Shown: positions 17,783-27,126, numbered from the stretch's first letter. The stretch is 64,000 nt of DNA from Acinetobacter sp. LoGeW2-3 (GCF_002688565.1 NZ_CP024011.1:806001-870000); one strand, 5' to 3'. Made by a program: numbers and translations. The notes: generated by a model not told the origin, from the letters alone.

Positions 17783-19300
17783 ATGTCTTTAGACCGTATC
17801 CGTTTAGCATCCCTACACAATAAGGTAATGAGCGCAGAACAGGCAGCTCAGTTCATCGAAGATGGCATGACTGTAGGTATGAGTGGCTTCACTCGTGCAG
17901 GTGAAGCAAAAGCGGTTCCACTGGCTCTGGTACAGCAGGCAAAGGCGAACCCATTAAAGATTACTCTTATCACTGGTGCTTCTCTGGGTAATGATCTAGA
18001 CAAGCAATTAACAGAAGCTGGTGTATTGGCACGTCGTTTGCCATTCCAGGTGGACAATACCCTGCGTAAAGCAATCAACAAGGGTGAAGTAATGTTCATC
18101 GATCAACATTTGTCTGAAACTGTTGAACAAATGCGTAACCAGCAACTGAAAAAACCAGATGTAGCAGTGATTGAAGCGGTTGCGATTACTGAAGACGGCG
18201 GCATCATTCCTACAACTTCAGTAGGTAACTCTGCAAGCTTTGCGATTTTTGCAGAAAAAGTGATTGTAGAAATCAATACTAACTTAAGCCCAGCATTCGA
18301 AGGCTTACACGATATCTACATCCCGACTTATCGTCCAACACGTCAAGCGATTCCGTTGACTAAAGTGGATGAGCGTATCGGTACGCATGCGATCAATATT
18401 GATCCAGCGAAAATTGTCGGTATTGTATTTAACAATGAATATCATGACTCTCCATCTACAGTAACTGCTCCGGATGATGAGACTCAATCTATTGCAAACC
18501 ATCTGATTGCTTTCTTCGAAAAAGAAGTAGCTGCAGACCGTTTACCGAAAAACCTTGGCCCGCTTCAAGCAGGTATTGGTTCAATTGCCAACGCAGTATT
18601 AACTGGTTTGAAAGAATCTAATTTTGAAGACTTGATCATGTACTCAGAAGTACTGCAAGACTGTACTTTCGAATTGATCGATGCGGGCAAAATGAAATTT
18701 GCTTCAGGTTCATCAATTACTCTTTCTGCAAAATATGGCGAGAAAGTATTTAACAACCTTGAGCAATACAAAGACAAACTTGTATTACGTCCACAGGAAA
18801 TTTCTAACCACCCTGAACTGGTTCGTCGTTTAGGTATCATTGGTATCAACACTGCGCTTGAGTTCGACATCTACGGTAATGTGAACTCTACTCACGTATG
18901 TGGTAGCAAAATGATGAACGGTATCGGTGGTTCAGGTGACTTTGCACGTAATGCACACATTGCGATCTTTGTGACCAAGTCAATTGCTAAAGGTGGTGAC
19001 ATCTCATCTGTCGTTCCAATGGCATCTCACGTTGACCATACTGGCCATGACGTAGACGTTCTTGTGACTGAACAAGGTTTAGCAGATCTTCGTGGTTTGG
19101 CGCCGCGTGAACGTGCTCGTGCCATTATCGACAACTGTGTACACCCAATGTACAAAGATGCATTGAATGACTACTTTGACCGTGCATGTGTACGTGGTGG
19201 TCAGACACCTCATCTTCTAAATGAAGCATTGAGCTGGCATGCAAACTTTGAAGAAACTGGTTCTATGCTAACTTCTGTAAAAGAAGCAAAATCTGCATAA
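17783..19300 (+). CDS. Acetyl-CoA hydrolase/transferase family (succinate:acetate CoA-transferase)
   Basis: A class I CoA-transferase moving CoA between acyl groups, most likely succinyl-CoA and acetate (AarC/Cat1-like). The 505-aa protein starts at the ATG after AAGAGAG; an in-frame codon at 17735 is disregarded. The catalytic Glu is in MYSEVLQD (Glu289), which matches the family signature. VCGSKMMNGIGGSGDFARNA and VVPMASHVDHTGHDV form the conserved C-terminal half. It stands alone, flanked by an AT-rich leader and a strong terminator. The exact substrate pair is inferred from family only. Confidence 0.9.
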   Translation: MSLDRIRLASLHNKVMSAEQAAQFIEDGMTVGMSGFTRAGEAKAVPLALVQQAKANPLKITLITGASLGNDLDKQLTEAGVLARRLPFQVDNTLRKAINKGEVMFIDQHLSETVEQMRNQQLKKPDVAVIEAVAITEDGGIIPTTSVGNSASFAIFAEKVIVEINTNLSPAFEGLHDIYIPTYRPTRQAIPLTKVDERIGTHAINIDPAKIVGIVFNNEYHDSPSTVTAPDDETQSIANHLIAFFEKEVAADRLPKNLGPLQAGIGSIANAVLTGLKESNFEDLIMYSEVLQDCTFELIDAGKMKFASGSSITLSAKYGEKVFNNLEQYKDKLVLRPQEISNHPELVRRLGIIGINTALEFDIYGNVNSTHVCGSKMMNGIGGSGDFARNAHIAIFVTKSIAKGGDISSVVPMASHVDHTGHDVDVLVTEQGLADLRGLAPRERARAIIDNCVHPMYKDALNDYFDRACVRGGQTPHLLNEALSWHANFEETGSMLTSVKEAKSA

Positions 19301-19314
19301 TTGAGCTTATAAAG

Positions 19315-19339
19315 AAACGCCCTTCGGGGCGTTTTTTTT
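19315..19339 (+). terminator. Terminator of the CoA-transferase gene
   Basis: AAACGCCC pairs with GGGCGTTT, followed by a long T run, 14 bases after the stop. Confidence 0.9.
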
Positions 19340-19348
19340 AGTGATCTA

Positions 19349-19741
19349 TCAATGAAATTTTATTTGCTCAGTTAAAGAGTTTCCTAGATCTGAAAGTCCC
19401 CGAATGTTAAGAGAACATTCAATTACTCCTATCGAAACCACATCCTGATTGATCTGTAAGGTTAACTGTCCTTTTTCATTCAGCTGAAATAAGCTATTAA
19501 GCTTACTCAAACCATCTGTTATTTTCTCAGCACCCAATTGATTCAACATTGCAATTGTTTGCGAACTCTCGATTCGGTCTACATCTGTAGCCGTAAGAAA
19601 TAGACCACCCTGTCCAGATACCAGCGCAAGTAAATCGTCATCCAAGTTTCGCAAACTTGATGAATCAAATAGATTTGCCATTGCTGGAGGCTCAATCCCT
19701 GCCATTAATATAGTGAATGTAAGCATACAAGCCCTATTCAT
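19349..19741 (-). CDS. Hypothetical secreted protein, 130 aa
   Basis: The protein begins with a signal peptide ending near AMA-NLF (residue 22). It then reads LRNLDDDLLALVSGQGGLFLTATDVDRIES, a pattern I associate only loosely with small exported Acinetobacter proteins of the Fil type, which I cannot confirm. The mature part is about 108 residues with two Cys at most. A perfect AGGAGG seven bases before the ATG gives strong support for translation. It is convergent with the CoA-transferase gene. Function unknown. Confidence 0.75.
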   Translation of the reverse strand: MNRACMLTFTILMAGIEPPAMANLFDSSSLRNLDDDLLALVSGQGGLFLTATDVDRIESSQTIAMLNQLGAEKITDGLSKLNSLFQLNEKGQLTLQINQDVVSIGVIECSLNIRGLSDLGNSLTEQIKFH

Positions 19742-20032
19742 AGCACTGCCTCCTGAATTTTAGCAATATCAAAATATCATATTTATGTACATAAATATCA
19801 ACCACTTATCTTTATTTTATGAAATATTTCCAACAGAAATATCCCATTCATTGAACTATTTCACAAAAAACATGAATATTCAGACGAATAACTAAAGTCA
19901 ACTTAGGTAATAAAAGAACTTTTAATATTTTAAATCCTTCAATCTTATACTTGGTTCTTTCAGCCTAATCAGCCTTTAAATTCTGGCTATATGCCCTCAT
20001 ACTTCTTTTAACAGAAATATTTAGGAAATTTC

Positions 20033-20719
20033 ATGCGCGTAGATATCTGGTCAGATGTGGTCTGCCCTTTTTGTTATATCGGTAAAAAACGTTTAGAAGC
20101 TGCTGCTGAACAGGCAGGTGTAGAACTTGAAGTTCATTGGCATAGCTTCCAGCTTGATCCAGAAGCGCCAGTACGTCAGGAAATTTCTAACTCTGAACGA
20201 CTTGCGCAGAAATATGGCCGCACTGTGGCTGAAGTCGAAGAGATGCAGCGTAATATTGCTGAGATGGCCAAGGCAGAAGGTATTGAGTTTAATTGGGAAG
20301 GTGCCAATTCCGGCAATACTTTTAATGCTCACCGTATTATCCATCTTGCTCAGAGCAAAGGCCTAGGTAACGAAGCTGAGGAAGCTTTTTTCTATAGTTA
20401 TATGACTCAAGGTCTTGCTATTGGTGAACGTGAAACATTGGAAGACGTAGCAGCACGTATTGGCTTAAATCCAGTTGAAGTCGACGATGTGTTGAATTCA
20501 GAAGAATATGCTGATTTCGTTAAATTCGATCAGGAAATTGCACGTGACCAACTGAAAGTGACAGGCGTACCGTTCTTCGTATTTGACCAGCGTATTGCCT
20601 TGGCAGGTGCCCAACCGAAGGAAGTTTTCGTACAGGTACTCGAAAAAGCACTAGAGCCAACACCGGTTGCTGCAGAACAGTGTACGGATGATCAATGCGA
20701 TTTACCTAAATCTGAATAA
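20033..20719 (+). CDS. FrnE-like DsbA-family oxidoreductase
   Basis: A thioredoxin-fold oxidoreductase of the DsbA/FrnE group. The 228-aa protein has no signal peptide and so is cytoplasmic, unlike periplasmic DsbA. The active site CPFC is at Cys11 and Cys14 (SDVVCPFCYIGK), a helical insertion spans about 60-150, and the cis-Pro loop is VTGVPFFVFD. A C-terminal CTDDQC adds a second Cys pair. AGGAAA sets the start. It is a single-gene unit, with a shared terminator with dodecin. The partner is unknown. Confidence 0.9.
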   Translation: MRVDIWSDVVCPFCYIGKKRLEAAAEQAGVELEVHWHSFQLDPEAPVRQEISNSERLAQKYGRTVAEVEEMQRNIAEMAKAEGIEFNWEGANSGNTFNAHRIIHLAQSKGLGNEAEEAFFYSYMTQGLAIGERETLEDVAARIGLNPVEVDDVLNSEEYADFVKFDQEIARDQLKVTGVPFFVFDQRIALAGAQPKEVFVQVLEKALEPTPVAAEQCTDDQCDLPKSE

Positions 20720-20731
20720 GATAAAGCACAT

Positions 20732-20764
20732 AAAAAAATCCCCATTTGAAATGGGGATTTTTTT
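20732..20764. terminator. Bidirectional terminator between frnE-like gene and dodecin
   Basis: AAAAAATCCCCATT pairs with AATGGGGATTTTTT around TGA. T runs are present on both strands, between convergent genes. Confidence 0.92.
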
Positions 20765-20773
20765 ATTCTATAT

Positions 20774-20974
20774 TTATTCAACCAGAAAACTGATTTTAAG
20801 ATTGACCCGATATTCAGTGATTTTATTGTCTTTGATGACAACTTTTTGTTCATTAATCCAGGCACCCTGAACATTCTTGACGGTTTCTGTGACCTTAGCA
20901 ATTCCAGACTGAATCGCGTCCTCAAAGCTCATATTACTGCTTGAATTGACTTCAACAACTTTTGCGATTGCCAT
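20774..20974 (-). CDS. Dodecin (flavin-binding storage protein)
   Basis: A 66-aa member of the dodecin family, which assembles as a hollow dodecamer that binds flavins. The sequence has the family's pattern: the first strand AIAKVVEVN, the helix SFEDAIQSGIAKVTETVKN, the flavin-stacking Trp in VQGAWINEQKV, and the last strands ITEYRVNLKISFLVE. AGAGAG before the ATG supports the start. It is convergent with the FrnE-like gene, and no other flavin gene is adjacent. Confidence 0.9.
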   Translation of the reverse strand: MAIAKVVEVNSSSNMSFEDAIQSGIAKVTETVKNVQGAWINEQKVVIKDNKITEYRVNLKISFLVE

Positions 20975-21377
20975 GATGAAACTCTCTTTTTATTGTGAGC
21001 GAAGCATCATCATAGTGGATTTAAATTTTGAGCAAGAGTTCCTTAAACAACTGACAGCAAATCCTTACATGCGTTTTACAATACAGTTTTTATCTCAAAA
21101 TAATAAGCTCGTCATATCTTCTTAAATCTTTTATATAAAACTCCTTATTCTCCTTTAAATTCTTATTTTTTAAATAAGCTCGAAGAAAATAAGCACTCTA
21201 ACAATTAGAGCAAAAGTTCTAATTAATTGTTTTTTATAACTAAAATCTTATGATTTTTTTAGAAATTGCCGAATCGATCATTTTTTAATAACGTTGCTTT
21301 GCTATCATTTTCACGTAAACAAGGTTCCACTTTCTCCCTGTTCAATTTGTTGAACATCAGCTTAAAAAGGTCATGTT
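20975..21377. other. AT-rich non-coding region upstream of small secreted gene
   Basis: 403 bases without a convincing gene. Near the right end an extended -10, TGCTATCAT (21300-21308), is the likely promoter of the 21378 gene. In the middle (about 21200-21235) overlapping dyads (CTCTAA/TTAGAG and AATTAGA/TCTAATT) followed by six Ts could form a weak terminator or a small-RNA 3' end. Confidence 0.45.
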
Positions 21378-21536
21378 ATGAACGCTATTAAATTTGTTTT
21401 GGCTGCAACTGTAATGGCTCTTTCAGTAACTGCAACTGCTCAGATTGTCTACACACCTGACTTTCCAGTAAACAAATCTGCTGTAGTAGAAACTGTTGCG
21501 GCAGCAGATACTGCTGAAACTGTAAAAGCAGCTTAA
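21378..21536 (+). CDS. Small secreted protein, 52 aa
   Basis: A short gene below the usual ORF cut-off. ATG at 21378, TAA at 21534-21536, with AAAAGG eight bases upstream. Residues 1-21 form a clean signal peptide (MNAIKFVLAATVMALSVTAT, then A). The mature peptide is about 31 residues, starting QIVYTPDFPVNKSAVVETV and ending in an Ala/Thr-rich tail. Codon use fits the neighbours. An extended -10 lies upstream and a terminator just downstream, so it is a complete single-gene unit. No family recognised. Confidence 0.7.
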   Translation: MNAIKFVLAATVMALSVTATAQIVYTPDFPVNKSAVVETVAAADTAETVKAA

Positions 21537-21557
21537 GCTTTTAATTTCTCTCCTAAA

Positions 21558-21586
21558 AACAGGCTGAATATCTCAGCCTGTTTTTT
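21558..21586 (+). terminator. Terminator of the small secreted gene
   Basis: AACAGGCTGA pairs with TCAGCCTGTT around ATATC, followed by Ts, 21 bases after the stop. Confidence 0.9.
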
Positions 21587-21760
21587 ATTTAGCGGCAGCA
21601 ATACAATAGAAAGTGATTCATCAGAGTTAGATCTGATTTCACTTATATAAATATTCTGATTAATTTTCACCTATGTGATCTTTAGCACTGTTCCAAATTT
21701 TATCGCGCTATATTTCTAGAAAATAATTGATAAAAAATAACATTTTTTATTTTTCCTCCA

Positions 21761-21785
21761 TATAATCAAAAAATGATCATTTTTT
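21761..21785 (+). promoter_or_regulatory. -10 box with adjacent perfect palindrome
   Basis: TATAAT (21761-21766) is followed one base later by the 18-bp perfect palindrome AAAAAATGATCATTTTTT (21768-21785), 19 bases before the 21805 ATG. A dyad over the expected transcription start is a typical repressor-operator position. No clear -35 was found at the right spacing. Confidence 0.5.
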
Positions 21786-21804
21786 ATATGCATTAAGTTT
21801 TGCT

Positions 21805-21984
21805 ATGAATGAATTGCAAGCTTTGGTACAAGGTAAAATTTCTCCACAGGCGATTCCTATTGATCATCTATTGCAGATGGCCGAACGCTATACCGATCCG
21901 AATACAACTGAATATAAACTGATTGAACTGGCTGCCAATATCATTCTGGCCAAAAGCCTGGATAAAGCACTTAAATATTTATAA
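21805..21984 (+). CDS. Small protein, 59 aa, unknown
   Basis: Just under the common length cut-off. MNELQALVQGKISPQAIPID starts a compact, mostly helical protein ending SLDKALKYL, with no signal peptide or membrane segment. The stop codon lies four bases before the ATG of the 474-aa gene at 21989, so the two form one transcript and may be translationally coupled. The ribosome site is weak (TTAAG). Codon use looks coding. No family recognised. Confidence 0.65.
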   Translation: MNELQALVQGKISPQAIPIDHLLQMAERYTDPNTTEYKLIELAANIILAKSLDKALKYL

Positions 21985-21988
21985 ATAG

Positions 21989-23413
21989 ATGACCATGATG
22001 AATGCCCTTGAAAAAGTACATCTGATTAAAGAACTATATGAATTAGGACATGATCTGGATCATCGCAGCCTCAGCTTATATGAAGTAGCTCGCTCTAAAA
22101 AACGTGTGCAGGAAATTTTCCAGCAGTGCAATGAACCTATTTTCAAAAAACAGCTTTTAGCATTCAAAACCCGCATTCAACCGGAAATTGCTGCCCAGGA
22201 ATTTGCGCGAGAAACCCATTATTACCATAGCTACCGTGGTTTTTTTCTGAATGAAGACAATCTGAAAGAAGCACTGTATGCCCACCCGCTCTCAGGCTGG
22301 GCTTTCTTGCATGACCCTCAACGTGGCTGGCAAATCTGGTTGATCCCAGCACCTCAGCGTACTGCACTCATTAGTGAATGGAACTTTGATATAGAACAGA
22401 GTTTTAATTGGCTGTTACACCAGCAGCAGCTTTCTTCATGTTTAAAAAGTGATCATGAATTACAAACTGCCGCAGCGACACTCTCTTTAGAAATGGTCGA
22501 GGAAAAGCTTCCTGCGCCATCAATCAATACTTATATCTCCAAACATGAGATTTGGGCGAATACTCAAGTTTTGCCAGTTCAACAGAAATTTGAAACTGAG
22601 CTTCAGACAGTAACGCCTCCAGCACAATTAGATCCAGTTAATTCAGAGCCAGAAAAGCCACAAATAGAGAATGAGGAAATCGTAGCCACATCCGATATTC
22701 CAGCTGCGCTAGAGTTTCAAAATTTATCATTCCAGGTTTCTGAATTTAGCTTTGCCGAAGCGCGTCATCATAATCTCTTTGAATTGAGCCTGGCCCCTGA
22801 GTCATCTATGCAACACATTAAGATGGCTTGGCATTATCAGAAAGATATAGACTGGACCTCGCAACCAGTTTATCTGGCTGAGCAAGTAGATCGCTCGGGA
22901 CGCTTTAGCCACTATTGCATGTTATTAGGAGTAACTGAGTGGCAGCAAGCGATCCAATTAATGCAGCTCTGGGGACAACAAGAGAATGGTCGTATTGTTG
23001 CGATTAAAACGATGAGCATTACTGAATTAGGTACTAATTTTTTGCAGCTTGATTCGCTCTACCAGACTTATTCCGAGCAAGCTCGATTCATATGGCAACG
23101 AGAAGATTATTGTCCATTTATTCCTCTGCGCCAGATTACAACCCAAAAATTTATTGTGTTTGATGAGCAGGAAGCAAATTTCAATATTCCCCTCCTATTG
23201 CTACAGGAACGTCAAAAGTTACGTGTCATTCATGGGGAACAACGTCTCAAGCTTTCCTCCACCGAACAGATGTATCCTTGCCTAATTCTAAAACGTGACC
23301 AGCAAATTAATTGGCAGCTGATTCACCAGATCCTTATGGATTTTAAAGAACCTGTTGCAGTAGAAGGTCTTTATGCAGCCATCTTGGATAAAGCTTTAGA
23401 TAAATTGATGTAA
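21989..23413 (+). CDS. Hypothetical protein, 474 aa
   Basis: I do not recognise this family. There is no signal peptide or membrane helix. The N-terminal part (1 to about 170) is helical and charged. A Pro/Glu-rich linker (about 180-240, PSINTYISKHEIW ... PEKPQIENEE) follows. A C-terminal domain (about 245-474) is rich in aromatic and Gln residues (LSLAPESSMQHIKMAWHYQKD, QLMQLWGQQENGRIVAI). Several near starts exist (MTMMNAL); the first ATG is taken. It follows the 59-aa gene by four bases, so a two-gene operon is likely. Confidence 0.75.
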   Translation: MTMMNALEKVHLIKELYELGHDLDHRSLSLYEVARSKKRVQEIFQQCNEPIFKKQLLAFKTRIQPEIAAQEFARETHYYHSYRGFFLNEDNLKEALYAHPLSGWAFLHDPQRGWQIWLIPAPQRTALISEWNFDIEQSFNWLLHQQQLSSCLKSDHELQTAAATLSLEMVEEKLPAPSINTYISKHEIWANTQVLPVQQKFETELQTVTPPAQLDPVNSEPEKPQIENEEIVATSDIPAALEFQNLSFQVSEFSFAEARHHNLFELSLAPESSMQHIKMAWHYQKDIDWTSQPVYLAEQVDRSGRFSHYCMLLGVTEWQQAIQLMQLWGQQENGRIVAIKTMSITELGTNFLQLDSLYQTYSEQARFIWQREDYCPFIPLRQITTQKFIVFDEQEANFNIPLLLLQERQKLRVIHGEQRLKLSSTEQMYPCLILKRDQQINWQLIHQILMDFKEPVAVEGLYAAILDKALDKLM

Positions 23414-23496
23414 TTTTGTAGCTCTTATTGCTTTTATAGGATGCAATTCTGCAAACTTATCTTTGAAATATAAAGAAAAAGAGCAAGAATAGCCCT

Positions 23497-24627
23497 ATGA
23501 AAAAAAGCAGGATTTTGCCCGCATCTCTCTTATTGGTCAGTTTGACAAGTGTGAGCCCAATACTTTGGGCTGGGCTTGAACAATCTTCTGATACCACTCA
23601 AACAGCCGAAGCTGATCATCAGGAAACGGAGCCTGCCAATGGTTTTAGCTTCCTTGACTATATTCCGCGATTAATAGATAGCACGCCCACCTTTCTACCA
23701 GAACAGTCTAGTGAACCCATCGTTCCCAGCACAAATGAGACTGAGGAAAGCACCTGGGTAGACCGGAAACAAAAGGGCGTTCGTCACTGGGCTGACCGTA
23801 CTGCAAATAAAATTGACAACTGGTTTGGTGAGCCAGATAAAGATGAACCTGCACGTGCGACACTTAGAGTGATTGTAGATAATAGCTGGAATAAATATGA
23901 TGAATATGAAGTTAAACCACGTATTCGTGGCAGAATTAAGCTCCCTACCCTAGAACGTAAACTCAGTTTGGTTTTTGGTGATGACAGCCTCGACAATGAA
24001 TTGAATGACAATGTCGCAATCACCAATGAGAATCCCGGTAATGCACCGGACAGACGACTGGATCGTAGCCGGACACGGGAAAATAACAGCTCACTCGCAC
24101 TACGTTGGTCTGAACTTTCTAAAAAACTCCCTTTTGAAACGGATCTGGATCTAGGTGTACGTTCTGGTGATGACATCTATGTCCGTTTGAAAGCAGGTCG
24201 AGATTGGGAACTACATAATGATTTCTCTTTCCATGCTGAACAGATTTATCGTTATGGCATTGATAGTGAAAATTATCTGCGAACCAACCTGGAATTAACG
24301 CACGCTCGTCCTAATGAGCCATTTCTCTCTAACCAGTTTAGCCTGACCTATGCGGATGAGCAGGATGATGATCTGCGCTGGGATAATTATAGCTTCAGAC
24401 AGCACCAGTTCTTTAATGCACATCGTTTCAGCTATGGCCTTTATACCGGTGGTTATATGAACGATAGCGATCTACGTCTGAATACATGGGGACCTTATGT
24501 TTCCTGGCGCCAGCCTTTTCTTCGGGAATGGTTCTTTATACAGACGGACGTTAATTATTTGAATGACCATCGTGAAGATCGAAGCCATTACCTCGGTGCT
24601 GCAGTCCGCTTAGAAGCCATTTTCTAA
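23497..24627 (+). CDS. Putative outer-membrane beta-barrel protein
   Basis: A 376-aa exported protein. The signal peptide ends about ILWA-GLE (residue 25), followed by a disordered Ser/Thr/Glu/Pro region to about 90 and then the Trp-rich WADRTANKIDNWFGEPD. From about 117 the sequence alternates in beta fashion with Asp/Arg/Asn turns (ATLRVIVDNSWNKYDEYEV, TDLDLGVRSGDDIYVRLKAG) and ends LGAAVRLEAIF, a terminal Phe typical of barrel proteins. It has its own terminator. The specific family and cargo are unknown. Confidence 0.75.
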   Translation: MKKSRILPASLLLVSLTSVSPILWAGLEQSSDTTQTAEADHQETEPANGFSFLDYIPRLIDSTPTFLPEQSSEPIVPSTNETEESTWVDRKQKGVRHWADRTANKIDNWFGEPDKDEPARATLRVIVDNSWNKYDEYEVKPRIRGRIKLPTLERKLSLVFGDDSLDNELNDNVAITNENPGNAPDRRLDRSRTRENNSSLALRWSELSKKLPFETDLDLGVRSGDDIYVRLKAGRDWELHNDFSFHAEQIYRYGIDSENYLRTNLELTHARPNEPFLSNQFSLTYADEQDDDLRWDNYSFRQHQFFNAHRFSYGLYTGGYMNDSDLRLNTWGPYVSWRQPFLREWFFIQTDVNYLNDHREDRSHYLGAAVRLEAIF

Positions 24628-24648
24628 ACTTTGTCGTTCCAAATATAC

Positions 24649-24676
24649 AAAAAGCCCATGTCAGATGGGCTTTTTT
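24649..24676 (+). terminator. Terminator of the beta-barrel gene
   Basis: AAAAAGCCCAT pairs with ATGGGCTTTTT around GTCAG, 21 bases after the stop. Confidence 0.9.
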
Positions 24677-24698
24677 AATCCAATAAACTCTTCATTGA

Positions 24699-24959
24699 TC
24701 AAATTTTTCTAAATACAATACGATCTGTTCGCACTACACGTTTAGATTGCACGGATGGCTGATCCAAGGTGGCTTTATTAAACACTACACGATCGGTACG
24801 TTGTATACGTTCAACCTGTTGAGCTTCCATTTTCATTGGTTTATAGAAACTTATACGATCAGTACGCACCACTTTTTCAGCACCAGAATTCGCCATAGTC
24901 AACTGACTCATTGACATGAGTATGGCCGTCATCAAACTCATTAAAATTACAGATTTCAT
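24699..24959 (-). CDS. Small secreted protein with three RTDR repeats, 86 aa
   Basis: The signal peptide covers residues 1-23 (MKSVILMSLMTAILMSMSQL...MA). The mature part is almost entirely three imperfect repeats, spaced 22 and 23 residues: VVRTDRISFYK (30-40), IQRTDRVVFNK (52-62) and VVRTDRIVFRK (75-85). The linkers are polar. Each unit is basic with an aromatic residue. No family recognised. It is convergent with the beta-barrel gene, and no strong ribosome site is visible (GAGATATAGCTC). The repeat and signal peptide argue strongly that it is a real gene. Confidence 0.75.
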   Translation of the reverse strand: MKSVILMSLMTAILMSMSQLTMANSGAEKVVRTDRISFYKPMKMEAQQVERIQRTDRVVFNKATLDQPSVQSKRVVRTDRIVFRKI

Positions 24960-25120
24960 GAGCTATATCTCTATTCACTCAATAATCGTTATTATAAATT
25001 ATTTTATATACTATTATCTGTTTAACAAATGAAATACTTTGCTGTATTTTCTTATTTTGATGATGGGTTTTCCAGATTAAAATGCTTTTATATTCAGAAA
25101 ATTCCAGTGAATAGTCATAA

Positions 25121-25147
25121 AAAAACCCTTCTAAAAGAAGGGTTTTT
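25121..25147 (-). terminator. Terminator of htpG
   Basis: AAAAACCCTTCT pairs with AGAAGGGTTTTT around AAA, 13 bases beyond the htpG stop. Confidence 0.92.
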
Positions 25148-25160
25148 CTAACTCTGAAAA

Positions 25161-27080
25161 TTAAGCTAATAACAGACTGTTAATACGCTTTACATACTCA
25201 GCTGGATTCTCTGGTAAACTACCTTCAGCAATTACTGCCTGATCAAAGATCACATTGGCCAGATCATCAAACTGAGCAGAGCCTTCCAGTTTTTTCACCA
25301 GTGGATGTTCAGGGTTGATCTCTAAAATGGGCTTCATATCTGGTACAGGCTGACCCGCATCTTTCAGCATACGAATCAGTTGTGGAGACAATTCGCCTTC
25401 TCCAGTCACTAGACAAGCTGGTGAATCCACCAGACGAGTTGTTACACGCACCTCCTTGGTTTTATCCTTCAATGAACCCGCAAGCTTATCGACCACAGGC
25501 TTGAACTGTTCAGCAGCGGCTTCGAGCGCTTTCTTCTCTTCAGCATCTTGCAGATCACCAAGGTCGACTGCACCTTTAGATACGTTTTGCAACGGCGTAC
25601 CGTCGAACTCATGTACGAAATTCATCGCCCATTCATCGACGCGTTCAGACATCAGCAGAACTTCAATGCCTTTTTTCTTGAAAACTTCCAATTGAGGGGA
25701 GTTTTTCGCAGCATTTAGGCTTTCAGCAGTCACATAGTAAATGGCTTTCTGACCTTCCTTCATGCGCGCTTTATAGTCTGCCAATGAAGTGCTGACTTCA
25801 TCATTAGTTGATGTCGCATAACGCAGTAATTTCAGGATACGTTCACGATTACTAAAATCTTCACCCAAACCTTCTTTCAGCACAGCGCCAAATTCACGGT
25901 AGAAAGTTTTGAAATTTTCCTGATCTTTTTCATCTTCAGACTTGGCCAGATTATCCAGCATGGTCAGGATACGACGGGTATTACCTTCACGGATGGTTTT
26001 TACATCACGGCTTTCTTGCAGCAGTTCTCGGCTCACATTCAGAGGTAGATCCGCACTGTCCACTACACCCTGTACAAAACGCAGATAGTTTGGAATCAGG
26101 TTATCTGCATCATCCATAATGAAGACGCGTTTCACATACAGCTTGATCCCGGCCTTAGCATCGCGAGTGAAAATATCCTGTGATGCTTTGCTTGGTACAT
26201 ACAGCAGTTGGGTATATTCAGTGCTACCTTCAACACGGTTGTGCGCCCATGCTAGTGGTGCAGCAAAGTCATGGGTCAGGTTTTTATAAAACTCGACATA
26301 TTGTTCTTCAGTAATCTCAGACTTGCTACGAGTCCATAAAGCACTTGCAGAGTTGATCGCTTCCCATTCATCGGTCTTCACATATTGACCACCTTTTGGC
26401 GTTTCACCTTCGGCAGCTTCTTCTTCCTGCCAGACTTCTTTCTGCATCTGGATTGGCAGGCTGATATGGTCAGAATATTTGTTGATGATCTGCTTCACTT
26501 TATAGCTTTGCAGATAGTCTAGAGCATCTTCACGCAAATGCAGGATGATGTCTGTACCACGGCCTTCCTTAGTGATCTGTTCAACTTCGAAATCACCTGT
26601 ACCACCGCTGATCCAGCGTACCCCTTCAGACTTATCTGTACCTGCACGACGAGATTCTACGGTGATCTTGTCAGCGACAATAAAGCCTGAATAGAAACCT
26701 ACACCGAACTGACCGATCAACTGAGCATCGGCTTTTTGATCTCCTGTCAGCTTCGACATAAAGTCTTTGGTACCCGATTTGGCAATCGTCCCCAGATTAT
26801 CAATGGCTTCTTGCTGGCTTAAGCCAATGCCATTGTCAGAAATAGTAATGGTTTTATTATCTTGATCGAGGCTGACCCGTACACGCAGGTCAGGTTCATT
26901 TTCATAATATTCAGGATGATTGATCCCTTCAAAGCGTAACTTATCACATGCATCTGAAGCATTTGAAATCAGTTCACGCAGGAAAATTTCAGGGTTTGAG
27001 TATAGCGAATGTGTCACGAGGTGCAGTAACTGCGCCACCTCGGCCTGGAAACTATGCTTTTGTGCGTTTGACTCGCTCAT
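25161..27080 (-). CDS. htpG: Molecular chaperone HtpG (Hsp90)
   Basis: Bacterial Hsp90, an ATP-dependent dimeric chaperone. 639 aa, as expected. The GHKL ATPase domain has [15 protein letters not shown] (near 36), DNGIGL and [11 protein letters not shown]. The middle domain holds the catalytic Arg loop [13 protein letters not shown]. The C-terminal dimerisation domain follows. AAAGGGG before the ATG sets the start. A heat-shock sigma-factor-type promoter can be read upstream (27127-27155), which fits the gene. Confidence 0.97.
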   Translation of the reverse strand: MSESNAQKHSFQAEVAQLLHLVTHSLYSNPEIFLRELISNASDACDKLRFEGINHPEYYENEPDLRVRVSLDQDNKTITISDNGIGLSQQEAIDNLGTIAKSGTKDFMSKLTGDQKADAQLIGQFGVGFYSGFIVADKITVESRRAGTDKSEGVRWISGGTGDFEVEQITKEGRGTDIILHLREDALDYLQSYKVKQIINKYSDHISLPIQMQKEVWQEEEAAEGETPKGGQYVKTDEWEAINSASALWTRSKSEITEEQYVEFYKNLTHDFAAPLAWAHNRVEGSTEYTQLLYVPSKASQDIFTRDAKAGIKLYVKRVFIMDDADNLIPNYLRFVQGVVDSADLPLNVSRELLQESRDVKTIREGNTRRILTMLDNLAKSEDEKDQENFKTFYREFGAVLKEGLGEDFSNRERILKLLRYATSTNDEVSTSLADYKARMKEGQKAIYYVTAESLNAAKNSPQLEVFKKKGIEVLLMSERVDEWAMNFVHEFDGTPLQNVSKGAVDLGDLQDAEEKKALEAAAEQFKPVVDKLAGSLKDKTKEVRVTTRLVDSPACLVTGEGELSPQLIRMLKDAGQPVPDMKPILEINPEHPLVKKLEGSAQFDDLANVIFDQAVIAEGSLPENPAEYVKRINSLLLA

Positions 27081-27126
27081 TCTTCACCCCTTTCATTCTT
27101 GGAAACAGACTTAAGCTGATGCCTAT

